Positions 1 to 11,160 are shown, counted from the stretch's first letter. The stretch is DNA of 64,000 bases from Tricholoma matsutake (GCA_026075535.2 AP026544.2:11966001-12030000); one strand, 5' to 3'. Notes: generated by a model not told the origin, from the sequence alone. Translations and numbers: made by a program.

Positions 1-938
1 AGAAAGATTCAAAAGCTCCCCATGGTGACTGAGACGGTTGTGGAGGGCAATGGCGACTCTGTCACGGTCAGCTTGAATGATTGGTAAGCCCAGCTGATCT
101 AGCTGATCTATGTCTGCATCAATCTTACCCAACTTCTCTTCAAGCATTTATGTGGTTCCGAAGGGAAGACTTGCCAACAAAAACCTCCGAAGGGATTTTC
201 GGATCGCGCATGTAAGGGAGATTCGCATGAAACCGGGCACTCCCGCCTGGTTTTTTCTGCAGTTCTACACAGACCATACTGATACCCGAAAGTGAGTGGC
301 TCGTTATTGTGAACTCTCTAATCAACTCAACTGGAACCCACAGCAGTGACAAAAATTTGTCTCCGACCGAACTGGTTTTGCTGGAGGACGATGTGGATTG
401 GCTTTCATCGGAGAAAATTATTGATAAGCTTGGAGCATATTTTCAGGAATTTGACGACGCCTTACCAAATCCACCGCGAATGAACAGCCAGATCTGGTTC
501 ATTCAATGTACGAAAACACCATGCCCGGTTTGTGAAGAGTTCTATGTCCCCCACGAGGATCGCCAGTGGTACTGCTACCCATGCGGAGTTTGGATGGACA
601 TTGAGTGTATTGGTGAGGACGATGACAGCCCTGATTTCGAGGTCCCCAGTAACCAAGGAAGGCTCGATATCGAGACCCTTCGAGATGGATTTCCGGAGAT
701 ACTAAATGAAGTAATGTGCAGGCCTACAGTCCGAGGCCATATGGACGAGTACGACTTCAACAACAACTGGGCCACTACAGGCAGCGGCTCTCAACAGGGG
801 CTGATCCAGGAGTGGAGAGACGGAGGCGCCTTGCCAGAGAATTGGTTGGCGCTGTTGGGCGAAATTTTTTTGCGGGACTTTGTCATTGAGAAGACATGGA
901 AAGCGTACTCATGCCCCAGGTGCAGTCGGAGTATCTAA
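1..938 (+). CDS. BAH-like, zinc-binding hypothetical protein (5' partial)
   Basis: Exons 1-83, 145-291 and 344-938 join into one open frame of about 274 codons that enters from outside the window and ends at TAA 936-938. Intron 84-144 begins GTAAGC; intron 292-343 begins GTGAGT, has a CTAAT branch site and ends CAG. The first half has the look of a BAH module of chromatin proteins: a VREIRM strand, then AWFFLQFYTDHTDTR, then ELVLLEDDVDWL. This is an inference from pattern only. Around residues 135-165 there are CPVC and CYPC pairs followed by DIEC, and the C-terminus has CPRC, resembling a PHD-like zinc-binding region. It is intact over the visible part, unlike most genes in the window. A chromatin reader role is possible but unproven. 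Confidence 0.6.
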
Positions 939-1002
939 CCATTTAATTTCATCGTTTATTTTTTTGAATTGCTACCTGTACTTCTATGAATAAATGCTAT
1001 CA

Positions 1003-2340
1003 TCTGTTCACCCAGTGTACATGGACATCCCAGACGTCCATGGTCATGCCAATGTTGTCTAAAAGACTGGCCAGAGGTAGGACATGGAAATTGTAAGGGT
1101 ATCTGGCACAATATTGTTGTCGCCTGCGGTCGCACGGACTTACCATATCATGTGTTCACGCAGTGTACGCGGATGTCCCAGACATCCATGGTCATGCCAA
1201 TGTTGTCTAAAGGACCGGCCAGAGGTAGGAAATGGAAATTGTAAGGGTATCTGGCACAATATTGTTGTCGCCTGTGGTCGCACTAACTTAACTTACCATA
1301 TCATGTGTTCACCCAGTGTACACGGATGTCCCAGATGTCCATGGTCATGCCAATGTTGTCTAAAAGACTGGCCAGAGGTAGGAAATGGAAATTGTAAGGG
1401 TATCTGGCACAATATTGTTGTCGCCTGCGTCGGATGTCCCAGACATCCATGGTCATGCCAATGTTGTCTAAAAGACTGGCCAGAGGTAGGAAATGGAAAT
1501 TGTAAGGGTATCTGGCACAATATTGTTGTCGCCTGCGCTCGCCTGCAGTCGCACTGACTTACCATATCATGTGTTCACCCAGTGTACATGGACGTCCCAG
1601 ACGTCCATGGTCATGCCTATGTTGTCTAATGGACTGGCCAGAGGTAGGAAAAGGAAATTGTAAGGGTATCTGGCACAATATTGTTGTCGCCTGTGGTCGC
1701 ACTAACGTAACTTACCATATCATGTGTTCACCCAGTGTACACGGATGTCCCAGACGTCCATGGTCATGCCAATGTTGTCTAAAAGACTGGCCAGAGGTAG
1801 GAAATGGAAATTGTAAGGGTATCTGGCACAATATTGTTGTCGCCTGCGCTCGCCTGCGGTCGCACTGACTTACCATATCATGTGTTCACCCAGTGTACAT
1901 GGACGTCCCAGACGTCCATGGTCATGCCTATGTTGTCTAATGGACTGGCCAGAGGTAGGAAAAGGAAATTGTAAGGGTATCTGGCACAATATTGTTGTCG
2001 CCTGTGGTCGCACTAACGTAACTTACCATATCATGTGTTCACCCAGTGTACACGGACGTCCCAGACGTCCATGGTCATGCCAATGTTGTCTAAAGTGGCC
2101 AGAGGTAGGAAAAGCAAATTGTAAGGGTATCTGGCACAGTATTGTCGTCGCCTGCAGTCGCACTGACTTACCATATCATGTGTTCACCCAGTGTACACGG
2201 ATGTCCCAGATGTCCATGGTCATGCCAATGTTGTCTAATGGACTGGCCAGAGGTAGGAAATGGAAATTGTAAGGGTATCTGGCACGATATTGTTGTCGCC
2301 TGCAGTCATGCAGACTTGCCATATTATATGTTCACTGTTG
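1003..2340. repeat. ~150-bp satellite, about nine units, with a 311-bp dimer
   Basis: A unit beginning near CCCAGTGTACAYGGA and containing GACGTCCATGGTCATGCC, GGCCAGAGGTAGG and ATCTGGCACAATATTG recurs from about 1010, 1157, 1315, 1433 (shortened), 1576, 1733, 1891, 2041 and 2189. Units carry two spellings (AAAAGACTGGCC and AATGGACTGGCC). The pair starting at 1561 is repeated almost exactly at 1872, so two units form a 311-bp higher-order dimer. Several frames stay open through the array, but this follows from repetition and I do not call them genes. Confidence 0.9.
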
Positions 2341-2437
2341 TCTGGTGGAATAGCAAGAGGTTGCAAAAGCTGTAACAAGCAATAGCGGGAAACCCATATC
2401 CGCATCTGAGTCATGTCTAAACATTGCAAGGATCACT

Positions 2438-2463
2438 AACTATAACTATAACTATAACTATAC
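2438..2463. repeat. ACTATA hexamer microsatellite
   Basis: Four head-to-tail copies of a hexamer (ACTATA register) between the satellite and the next gene. The rest of 2341-2508 shows nothing recognisable. Confidence 0.85.
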
Positions 2464-2508
2464 CAGACATGTAAAAAAGAAAACTGAATTCGGTAACCTG
2501 CACTTATC

Positions 2509-3990
2509 TCAGGACCTGAGCCTGCATGTATGTAGGTAATCGGGTATTAACCTGATAGTAGTGTTCACCATGGTCCAAGTATGGATGGCGGTGACCTGGC
2601 GGTAGAGACCTACTGTAAGACTTCTCTCCAGCTCATTGATGTAGTAGTGGAATTTTCCACCCCTCCCTTGTAAAACCCCGATGTCAACGCAGCAGAAGAC
2701 TTGTAATGATGACGAACGATCACGTCGTCTGGTATTTTCGATGTTGAGGACTGCCTTCACCGACCCTTCCACGAAGTTTACAAATTTGTTATGGCTGGCA
2801 GTTGCCCGATCCGGCGTCAGATTCTCGTTGCATATTTCTTTGGAAAACCCCCCCTCGTGGAGCACCGGTCCAAGGTGACCTGCATCCCCGGGTCTACAAA
2901 GTGTTAGTTATCTTCCAAAGTATTGTGAATGTTGGGCTTACTTTAGTTGTTTCAAGGGCGTGTAATTGTCGACCAACTCGAAGTTGTGGGTCCAACCACC
3001 AGTGCTTTGTGGCCACGTATGAGCAGCATGTAGTAGCTTACCTCCGACAACAAAAGCCCTAATCTCTCCCTTCTCCACTAAAGAAGGCATCCAAGGCTGG
3101 GCTAACCACGCCGGATGGGGCAGGCACTCGATTCCTTCGTACAATATTTCTGACTCGGCATATTTCTGGAGAACTGTCTCGGTTCGGTGGTTGGCACCCC
3201 CGTCCCTCGCAGGGAGAAATGTGCACGTTGTCGAGTCGCTGAAGTCGCATTTAACAACAATGTTGACGTTGTTGCATGCCGTCCTGAGATCCCACTCGTT
3301 GGTCAATGTCAGAGATTTGGGATAGGGGGTCTTTGTCACGGTCATTGCAGCGGTCATGAGGTCATTGTCGTGCTGAACCTTGCATGCCAATGCAAGAAGA
3401 TCTTGTGGGTGGGGGAACATTGGAACATCGAGGGACAACTTGAGTAAGTTGCACCAAAATTGGTCAATATTCGTCCGATTCAATCCTGGATGTTCAGTAC
3501 TAGAATAAATATCATTCAGAGGTTAATGGAGTATATGAGGAAGCATGGTAAGTGCATGTAGTCGATAGCAAGGCTAAAACCTCCCGCCATAAGGCTGAGA
3601 TTTGACATATTGGTGATATGGCTGAAGTTTCTGCTGAGTAGAACTTCTACGAACACGTCCCATTTCATCCATTGAATGGACCACCCTGCTTCCAGAAATG
3701 CAATTGCCCAGACCATCTGGTAGAACCATAATCAGATAAGAATATCCAAAGTGATACAATACTTGCCATGTCATGTATTTGGTACGACTCTAGGTCTGGA
3801 TTATGGTCGTCCTTATGGGCCCACTCCCAATAGGCCATTCCTGCAGGGGCTGTCCAAATTGCAGCCTTAATAGGGCCTGGGGTATTCCTTTCCATGACAT
3901 AGTGATCATATGTTAAGAGAGTCATGATGCTTTCGAGGCTATTCAGCTCTGTACAGATACGAGGACTCTCAACCACGAGCAGTTTCAGCC
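2509..3990 (-). CDS. ATP-grasp-like hypothetical protein, paralogue of gene B in the island
   Basis: Multi-exon minus-strand gene. Intron 2894-2941 (GTAAGC to TAG, 48 nt) joins exon 2942 to about 3487 with exon 2509-2893, and the frame is preserved. A probable GC-AG intron with a CTGAT branch lies at about 3717-3768. The 5' end near 3990 and the join around 3490-3640 could not be resolved, and no ATG is visible. The protein contains QPWMPSLVEKGEIRAFVVGG, then CCVDIGV and KFHYYINELERS. That order (a substrate strand, an Asp strand and a closing NE-x-E strand) is typical of ATP-grasp ligase domains; this is an inference. Gene B in the island has the same blocks (SAGELRIWCG, RMDIGL, YYVNELQ). 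No in-frame stop is seen within the two C-terminal exons. Substrate unknown. Confidence 0.5.
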
Positions 3991-4159
3991 GAGCACTCGA
4001 TGCACTGCCTATCTATCTTACTTTTTCACTAGGCTAGCCTAGTGTGGGAACTTTCTTTTGAACTAATGGATCATCTCTGTTCAACTTGCACCCTGGAGAA
4101 GTGGTCAATTGCACCCCCCTCCTGTGCTTACTAAGCTCCCACGGTCATGGGTCCTTGTC

Positions 4160-4184
4160 CATGGGCCCCCAAAGGGGGCCCATG
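4160..4184. repeat. perfect 11-bp hairpin
   Basis: CATGGGCCCCC and GGGGGCCCATG flank an AAA loop. It lies in the otherwise featureless stretch 3991-4289, where I see no gene. Confidence 0.8.
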
Positions 4185-4289
4185 ATAGGCCAGCTTTGTG
4201 CGGATGAATCACCTTTTTTTTTTTCAAGTCCAAAAAACATGCCCTAAAGTCATTAGCATCATGTGACATGAAGGGTTGTGTCCCTACAG

Positions 4290-4904
4290 TAACATTACAC
4301 ATTGCTGAGGTATGTTTGGAATTTCAATATTAAGTGCTTGGCTGGATATCAGTTATCAGAGCTGAAACAACAGTTCCATTTTGAAAAATACCAATACTGC
4401 TGGAAATTTGGTCTTCCACAGAATAAATTCATTCCTATCACTCATCCAGTTTTCAAGCCAGGTGTCAAGTTGGTTTGTCCCTTTGATGACTTGACACCTT
4501 TACTGATATGGTACATCATCAACACAGAGGATATCTGGGCAAAAGCCTGCTCTGTTTTCTCAGGCCTCAAAAGTAACATGTCTACATCTTCAGATGACTA
4601 TGAGCTATTTCCCACCCAATTCTGGCCCAATCTTACACCAGAGGATCACACACAGTTCAATGAGGTCCTGCACCTTTTACCAACTCAAGCTGCAGTGCAT
4701 GAATGCAATACCCGATGTCTAGGAGGAACTGGAAGGCCTGTGGTTCAATGTCAGGCTAAACATAACAGTCCTGCTGCCAAAAAGGCTTCAGATGAAGATG
4801 CTGATGGACTGGAGCCTATGATTTGGGTTATCAGGAGATATATTTGGGATTGTAGGGTAGGGTGGTGGGGGAAGGGGAGTAGGGTGGTGGGGGAAGGGGA
4901 GTAG
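4290..4904 (+). CDS. hypothetical protein, 3' end cut by the palindromic island
   Basis: Open frame of about 200 codons following a plausible 3' splice site (CCCTACAG at 4282-4289), so this is probably an internal exon; the frame opens with TTG, not ATG. The protein has no motif I recognise: an aromatic-rich N-terminal half with FPTQFWPNLTPEDH near residue 108, then an acidic tract ASDEDADGLEP. At 4827 the sequence becomes the start of the repeated arm, and the last ~26 codons run into the G-rich minisatellite. The normal 3' part is therefore missing, and the island border probably broke this gene. Confidence 0.4.
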
Positions 4905-5068
4905 GGTGGTGGGGGAAGGGGAGTAGGGTGGTGGGGGAAGGGGAGTAGGGTGGTGGGGGAAGGGGAGTAGGGTGGTGGGGGAAGGGGAGTAGGGTGGTGG
5001 GGGAAGGGGAGTAGGGTGGTGGGGGAAGGGGAGTAGGGTGGTGGGGGAAGGGGAGTAGGGTGGTGGGG
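4852..5068. repeat. 21-bp G-rich minisatellite, left border
   Basis: About ten near-perfect copies of a 21-bp unit GGTGGGGGAAGGGGAGTAGGG. The plus strand has four or more G-runs per unit and could form G-quadruplexes. The reverse strand reads as a Pro/Ser/Leu-rich protein in two frames; I regard this as repeat translation. The mirror copy is at 43228-43437. Confidence 0.95.
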
Positions 5069-5261
5069 ATTGTGAGAGAGAATGGTAGAGTGTGATCACA
5101 TGACATTGTAATGTAGATGATGCGTGTAATGTATTGGATCACTGCACAACATCTCCACTACTGCTGTATGACAGGAATTGTATGGGGAGGACTGTACACA
5201 GAAATGCAACATGAGTATTGTAGCAATTCTCCTGAGGACTCATACTGTTGTGCGAGCATGT

Positions 5262-6235
5262 GTATATGGGCCAGTTCTTCATCGAAGTGGTGGACATAGA
5301 AACAGATTTGCACTGGTATGCATGGGCCAGGTCTTCCTCAAAGTTGTGGACAGAGAAACAGATTTGCGCTGGGTGCAGTATGCATGTCCAGTTCTTCCTC
5401 GAAGTTGTGGACAGAGAAACAGATTTGCACTGGGTGCAGTATGCATGTCCAGTTCTTCCAAGAAGTTGTGGAGAGAGAAGCAGATTTGTACTGGGTGCAG
5501 TATGCATGTCCAGTTCTTCATAGAAGTTGAGGAGAGAGCAGCAGATTTACCCTGGGTGCAATATGCATGTCCAGTTCTTCTTAGACATTGTGGACAGAGA
5601 AACAGATTTGCACTGGGTGCAGTATGCATGTCCAGTTCTTCCTCGAAGTTGTGGACAGAGAAACAGATTTGCACTGGGTGCATGGTCCAGTTCTTCCTCA
5701 AAGTTGTGGAGAGACAAGCAGATTTGTACTGGGTGCAGTATGCATATCCAGGTCGTCTTAGAAGTTGTCGACACAGAGACAGATTTGCACTGGGTGCAGT
5801 ATGCATGTCCAGGTCATCTTAGAAGTTGTGACTGAGAACCAGATTTGTTCTGGGTGCAGTATGCATGTCCAGTTTGTCTTAGAAGTTGTGGACAGAGAAA
5901 TAGATTTGCACTGGGTGCAGTATAGTTGTGGACGCCCAAGAAAATTTGCTGTGGTAGGGGATGCATTGTCCAGTTCCTCATGGAGGTTGTGGATGCCCAA
6001 GTAAATTTGCTGTGGTAGGGGATGTGTTGTCCAGTTCCTCATGGAGGTTGTGGACAAATGAGTAATTTGCAGCAGGTACATTGTGCATTGTGCTGTTCCT
6101 CATTGTTGCACCAGAGTTGGTGGATACCCCAGTAAATTTGCAGTGGGTATGGTATGCATCATCCAGTTCTTCATTGAAGTTCTGGACAGACAAATAGATT
6201 TGCACTGGGTATGGCATGCATGTCCAGTTCTATCC
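5262..6235. repeat. 60-bp satellite S1, left copy (~16 units)
   Basis: Units of 60 bp containing AGTTCTTCCTCGAAGTTGTG, GACAGAGAAACAGATTTGC and GGGTGCAGTATGCATGTCC recur from 5270 to about 6230. They are regular up to ~5900 and more diverged after that (GGGGATGTGTTGTCC variants). The unit is a multiple of three, so many frames are open on both strands with 20-residue repeats. There is no start context, intron or codon bias to support coding. The mirror array is 41895-43045. The link 5069-5261 has no recognisable feature. Confidence 0.9.
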
Positions 6236-6239
6236 ATAT

Positions 6240-6995
6240 TGCGCTTCAGACAATGAGAGTTCTCTGGTCACCCAGACCTGGGTGATCTGCATGTTTTGGC
6301 TGTTTTGGACGTGTTCCTGACTACTTTTTGATGCCAAAAAGTGACTGGGCTATTTTGAGGACTATTTCTGTTTGTTTGGGTTGCTTACATTTCTTTGCAT
6401 CTGCTTGAAGCTTTATGGAATCCTGTTGGATTCCTGCATTGATCATTGGGTGATGATCACCCAGGCGTCGGGTGATCTGTAGTCTTTCCCGCAGTATAAT
6501 CTGGGGGTGATCGGGGTCAGCACAGGGTGATTCCCCCCACATGTGATTCCCCCCACATGTGATTCCATTTTTGGTGGAAATCCAAGTTCCTTGTGGTTTG
6601 TTTGTTTGGAACAAATATGAAACATTTCACAACTTGGATCGGCAGGGGTGTGTGGGAGTGTGTTGCGATTGTATCGACGAGGGGATTCTAATGGGGGGGT
6701 ATGGACATGAAATGGATTTTTTCCGCTTGGCTGTCACAAGGACTTTTGATGGCCATTGGGAGATGTTTATAGTTATGCTAGGTCATCTGACTCACTCATG
6801 GGAAAGTCTCGGTGTAACCATGTTAGGCTCAGTTAGGGTTGCTTTGGCAGCCAAAGGCCACATTAGTGTTTGGCTTAGCTGCTTAGGGTCAGAACGTTCA
6901 ATGATCCCCCCTTGGGGGGTTGGGGGGGGCATTGTCTCGTGGAGTGGCCATATAAATATATATGAGGACTTTTATTTGTTATGCTTATCACCGGA
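6240..6995. repeat. conserved non-repetitive block between S1 and S2, left copy
   Basis: Single-copy sequence within each arm, matching 41165-41885 inverted with few changes. It has several GGGTGATC/GATCACCC words near 6270-6300, 6445-6480 and 6510-6535, a C-rich ATTCCCCCCACATGTG duplicate at 6532-6560 and a TATAAATATATAT stretch near 6950. An open frame at 6559-7062 runs into satellite S2 and has no recognisable protein signature. Function unknown; it could be a promoter or a small decayed transposon. Confidence 0.6.
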
Positions 6996-8241
6996 CAATT
7001 TCACTTGTGATGACAGAACATCAACAACAACATGTATGGCACATACAGTACTCACCGCATAATTTCACTGGTGAGGACAGAATATCAAGGACAGCATGTC
7101 CAGTACTCACCACATAATTTCACTTTTAATGACAGAACATCAATGACAACATGTACTCACCACATAATTTGAATTGTGAGAACAGAACGTCAATGACAGC
7201 ATGTACAGTACTCACTGTATAACTTCACTGGTGAGGACAGAACGTCAATGATGGCATGTACAGTGCTCACTGCATAATTTCACTTGTGAGGACAGAACGT
7301 CAAGGATGGCATGTACAGTACGCACCACATAATTTCACTTGTAATGACAGAACATCAACAACAACATGGACAGCACATACAGTACTCACCGCATAATTCC
7401 ACTTTTGAGGACAGAACGACAACGACAACATGTACCCACTGCATAATTTGAATTGTGAGAATGGAACATCAATGACAGCATGTACAGTACTCACTGTATA
7501 ATTTCACTGGTGAGGACAGAACGTCAACGATGGCATGTTCAGTACTCACCACATAATTTCACTTGTAATGACAGAACATCAATGACAACATGTACTCACC
7601 GCATAATTTGAATTGTGAGAACAGAACGTCAACGACAGCATGTACAGTACTCACTGTATCATTTCACTGGTGAGGACCGAACGTCCACGACGACATGTAC
7701 AATACTCACCACATAATTTCCCTTGTGAGGACAGAACATCAACGACAACATGTACTCACTGCATAATTTGAATTGTGAGAACAGAACGTCAACGACAGCA
7801 TGTACAGTACTCACTGTATAATTTCACTGGTGAGGACAGAACATCAACGATGGCATGTACAGTACTTACCACATAATTTCAATTGTGAGGACAGAATGTC
7901 AACGACGGCATGTACAGTACTCACTGCATAATTTCACTTGTGAGGACAGAACGTCAAGGATGGCATGTGCAGTACTCAACACATAATGTCACTTGTAATG
8001 ACAGAACGTCAACAACAACATGTACTCACCGCATAATTTGAATTGTGAGAACAGAACGTCAACGACAGCATGTACAGTACTCACTGTATAATTTCACTGG
8101 TGAGGACAGAACATCAACGACGGCATGTACAGTACTCACTGCATAATTTCACTTGTTACTCACCACATAATTTGAATTGTGAGAACAGAATGTCAATGAC
8201 AGCATGTACAGTACTTACTGTATAATTTCACTGGTGAGGAC
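6996..8241. repeat. ~55-bp satellite S2, left copy (~22 units)
   Basis: Tandem units of about 55 bp with CATAATTTCACTTGTGAGG, ACAGAACGTCAACGAC and ATGTACAGTACTCAC. At least three unit types alternate (TTTCACTGGTGAGG, TTTGAATTGTGAGAAC and CACTTGTAATGAC), giving a higher-order pattern. Units missing about five bases (CATGTACTCAC) recur at fixed places. The array abuts gene C directly at 8241. Confidence 0.93.
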
Positions 8242-10573
8242 ACGTGGTAAGCTTGAGGTAAGAGGGGTTTGTGATTCCCCATGGATTAGGCGCCTTGCCA
8301 ATGAGATCAATGACGAATTGACACCAGAGTTGGGAAAGGAAAGTATTGATTGCAGGATGTTCGTCAGCAGGAGGAGGGGTCTCACGATTGTCTATATCCA
8401 AGCCATCATCCTGCATAGGAGGGGGGAGCATATGACCCTGAGATTGTAGGTCGAATAGAGTTGGTTTGGGCTGGCCAGTGAAGTTGATATATGTCGGCAT
8501 CCTTCCTTTATTTGTAGAGCGCTTACCAGCAAGCACATCCCTGGGGATAATGCCTGACTTCTGATACATTGCCTGGACCTGGTCCAACGTCATGCCGTCA
8601 AACCAAAACTTGAAAGCTGGTTCTGTAAGGAGGGTTCCACCGATGCGTAGGCGAGGAACAACTTCCCCAACCATTATACGATGGAAAAAGATGCAGCCAT
8701 AGGGTATATAAGGAACCCAGCCATGAGAGCGGCGGTGATTGTTGGGTTCTCCATCTTCATCTCCATCTCCCTCCTCCTCCTCCTCCTCCTCCTCCTCCTC
8801 CTCCTGCCAATCTGCCTGCCTGGATGTGTTATATGCGAGAACATCAGTATTCAGGCCCTCAGCCTCCGATAACGGAAGAGCTGCATCCATGAGTCGTCTT
8901 GCTGCTGGTCCATCTTCAGGGTGAGCATGTAATCCATTCAGCAACCACACACACGCTGCAGTCAATGTGAGCGATTCAGGAATGAGTCGACTATGGGTTG
9001 CACCACCAGCTTGGTGGGAGAGAGCTTTGCTGATCGCCAGCAGCCTCATCATGCAGAAAGACCTATGGGAATAAATAAATCAATATAAAGGGTAACATTG
9101 AAGAAAAAAAGACTTACCACCACTCCTGACGGGTAAACGAACAAAGACAGTCCTTTAATGTATCAGGGTCAAACTGCATTAGGACTTCTGTGGCGAATCT
9201 ATAAGGTACCCGGACCTCGAGATGTGCATTTGAAGAGTTAGCAGTACGTGCCTCTTCATAGATACTGTGGATGCCTTTGATAGTTTTTGTTGGATGATCC
9301 ACGCCCATAGCCTCTTTGATGGTGATAAATTTTGCATGGTGCCTACCTTCAGGGTGGTAAATGATAGACTTATCGGTTGTGTATGCCTGGATGTACACAG
9401 CCTCATACTCCCCTCGAGCATGGACACCAGGAACAGCACAAAAGCCACTAATGGCAGTAAGATGGCTGACAGGATCTCTTGAATATTTGGATGAATTAAT
9501 ATCGGAAATCCTCTCGGCGTTCTGATCCGAAATGCACAATGCCTGCTGGACTACCTGGTAATGGGTGGCTGTAGTCCATTGAAGGCATTCCTCCTGATCA
9601 CTACTGATATTGATACCGACGTCGATGTACCAGTCTCCAACCTCTGGGACTTCATAAGAGAGCTGTGCACTCTGGACAAAATCGTAAAGGTAGTATTCTG
9701 CAGATTCGACATCTACCTGATGGTAAGTCCTATGTTTTGTGCCTCAGATGGTGTGCAGAATGAAGAAGTCGTGCGCCCATGCAATGTCATTATCTGCAAT
9801 GAGGGGGTTCAAATCCAGTTCCATGTGAATACGGTTGGCGAGGTGGTCAACAACGTTGCTGGGAATGAGCTTCATACCCCAGGCAAAGCCTCCTCTTGTC
9901 TTCTTCGCTCTAAACTGCTCTGTTGAATAGTTGGCTGGCCATTCTGAGGTGATGCTTTGGGCAAGTAAAGTCGCGATCACGGGACGAAAGCCATTTTCGT
10001 ACCAGAAGGCTCACTCGCGTTCAGTCAAATGGTAGGCGCTTGATCGCTGGGAACGTTCGGGCGACCACAGTGCAGGGAAAAATATATGTAAGTGGTGGCG
10101 CATGCCGAATGTGCCAAACTCAAAATTTGGGATCTTGTGGTAGTCAACTAGTTTCTCCTCCTATAGCACAAATACTTGGTTAGATAAAAGATTCAATTAT
10201 AAGTTGGACTCCAGAAACTCACACCTCAATAAGTAACAGGGTGCTTGAGATGAATACTTGTCTTCAGAGCAAAAGTATCATGTGGAACGACATATACAGA
10301 GATCGGGCAGTTGACCATGACTTTGTTGGCAATGCCAAGGAGGGAGTCATAGTCCCGGGAGATCAAAAGAGAGTGGTCAACTTCAATGACGTTCTGAATA
10401 GCATCGACAAAGGCCTGCTTCGGATGTCCATCGTCATCGATGTATTCACCGGTAAGGACAAAGTGTATGTAGTTGTCATCTGTTTCATCATTTTCATGAA
10501 AGCCATAAGCATGGTCAACGAATTCATGCAGGCTGTGGGTTATGACTGGGTGGTTGTTGAAGAGATCGGCCAT
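8242..10573 (-). pseudogene. gene C, left copy, 3'-truncated by satellite S2
   Basis: Inverted copy of the gene at 35664-38435. The start is ATG 10573-10571 (MADLFNNHPV); three exons follow and the frame runs to 8242. There S2 replaces the last ~150 codons present in the other copy. At about 8910 this copy reads CGA (AARRLMD) where the right copy has TGA. It keeps a TGA in the LTERE-AFWYENG stretch near 10012. The glutamate run at 8768-8802 (CTC on plus) is intact. I recognise no domain. Confidence 0.8.
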
Positions 10574-10621
10574 AGGAGATAGCGTGTGGATAATTGACAA
10601 AGAGTGAATTTTCAATGAAAG

Positions 10622-10628
10622 TTTTATA
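10622..10628 (-). promoter_or_regulatory. TATA box of gene C, left copy
   Basis: TATAAAA on the minus strand, about 50 bases upstream of the gene C ATG (10573). The same element is at 35609-35615 on the other arm. Confidence 0.5.
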
Positions 10629-10961
10629 TTCTGACTGTGTACGAAGAACTAAAGAAACAATAATTTGCGCTTGAATAATGATCCGTCCTTCCACCAGGGG
10701 AGGACAAAGGGATAGCAGCACACAGCAATTCCGGTAAATGAAAAGGAGATAGATATCAGGGCCGCACAATGTGGAGGACTTCGAGAAAAAAAATTGCAGA
10801 CATCCAAGAGGAACGGGCATTGCTGGAGGAGGATGCTAAGCACCGTATAAGGAGTCTTGAAGGTCGAGAGGATTGGGGATAGCCAGTCAGGGACATAGAA
10901 CATGTTCATATTGGGGACTACTCCCTAACAGTACTCGTCGTTGCCATTACTGATGAAGAAG

Positions 10962-10989
10962 ACCTGCACAGAACTACTTCCATGCAGGT
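10962..10989. promoter_or_regulatory. 12-bp dyad (operator-like), gene C side
   Basis: Half-sites ACCTGCACAGAA and TTCCATGCAGGT around CTAC; the mismatches are at positions that look like CpG decay. The other copies are at 11279-11306, 34841-34868, 35248-35275 and, in part, 38558-38580. Confidence 0.55.
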
Positions 10990-11025
10990 TGCATGGTAGG
11001 TGAGGGTTGCATGGTAGGTGAGGGT
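10985..11025. repeat. 18-bp tandem repeat, 2 copies
   Basis: Two copies of TTGCATGGTAGGTGAGGG. The same array has 4 copies at 11206-11280, 7 at 34868-34995 and 4 at 35177-35250, so copy number varies between mirror positions. Confidence 0.85.
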
Positions 11026-11050
11026 TATCCAGGAAGGAGAAAGCAACGCG

Positions 11051-11071
11051 CTGTTCATCTTTGACGAACAG
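11051..11071. promoter_or_regulatory. short dyad, gene C side
   Basis: CTGTTC and GAACAG around ATCTTTGAC; a weaker version of the perfect dyad at 11161-11181, at the mirror position. Confidence 0.45.
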
Positions 11072-11160
11072 CCATGATCAGGTGGTCGGAGTGGCTGTGC
11101 TAAATCCTCTCGACATTGTTCAGCATTTTCCAAAAATAGCTCAACTCATCTCCACCATGT

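Noticed and set aside
2438..2463. Telomere-like repeat
   Set aside because: The hexamer ACTATA is not the fungal TTAGGG type and has only four copies.
4788..5142. Pro/Ser-rich protein ORFs on the minus strand (also 43196-43537 on plus)
   Set aside because: They are translations of the 21-bp minisatellite in two frames, with no start context or other exons.
5178..6081. Many long ORFs across the 60-bp and 150-bp arrays
   Set aside because: Unit lengths and lack of stops keep several frames open at once; no splice sites, domains or codon preference.
6559..7062. 167-codon ORF in the conserved block
   Set aside because: It runs from the block into satellite S2, its mirror copy has many non-synonymous changes, and it has no recognisable motif.
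6996..8241. CRISPR-like array
   Set aside because: The units are contiguous ~55-bp satellites without unique spacers, in a eukaryotic sequence.
8739..8924. Ser-rich and Leu-rich plus-strand ORFs over the CTC repeat
   Set aside because: They are the reverse strand of the glutamate run of gene C.
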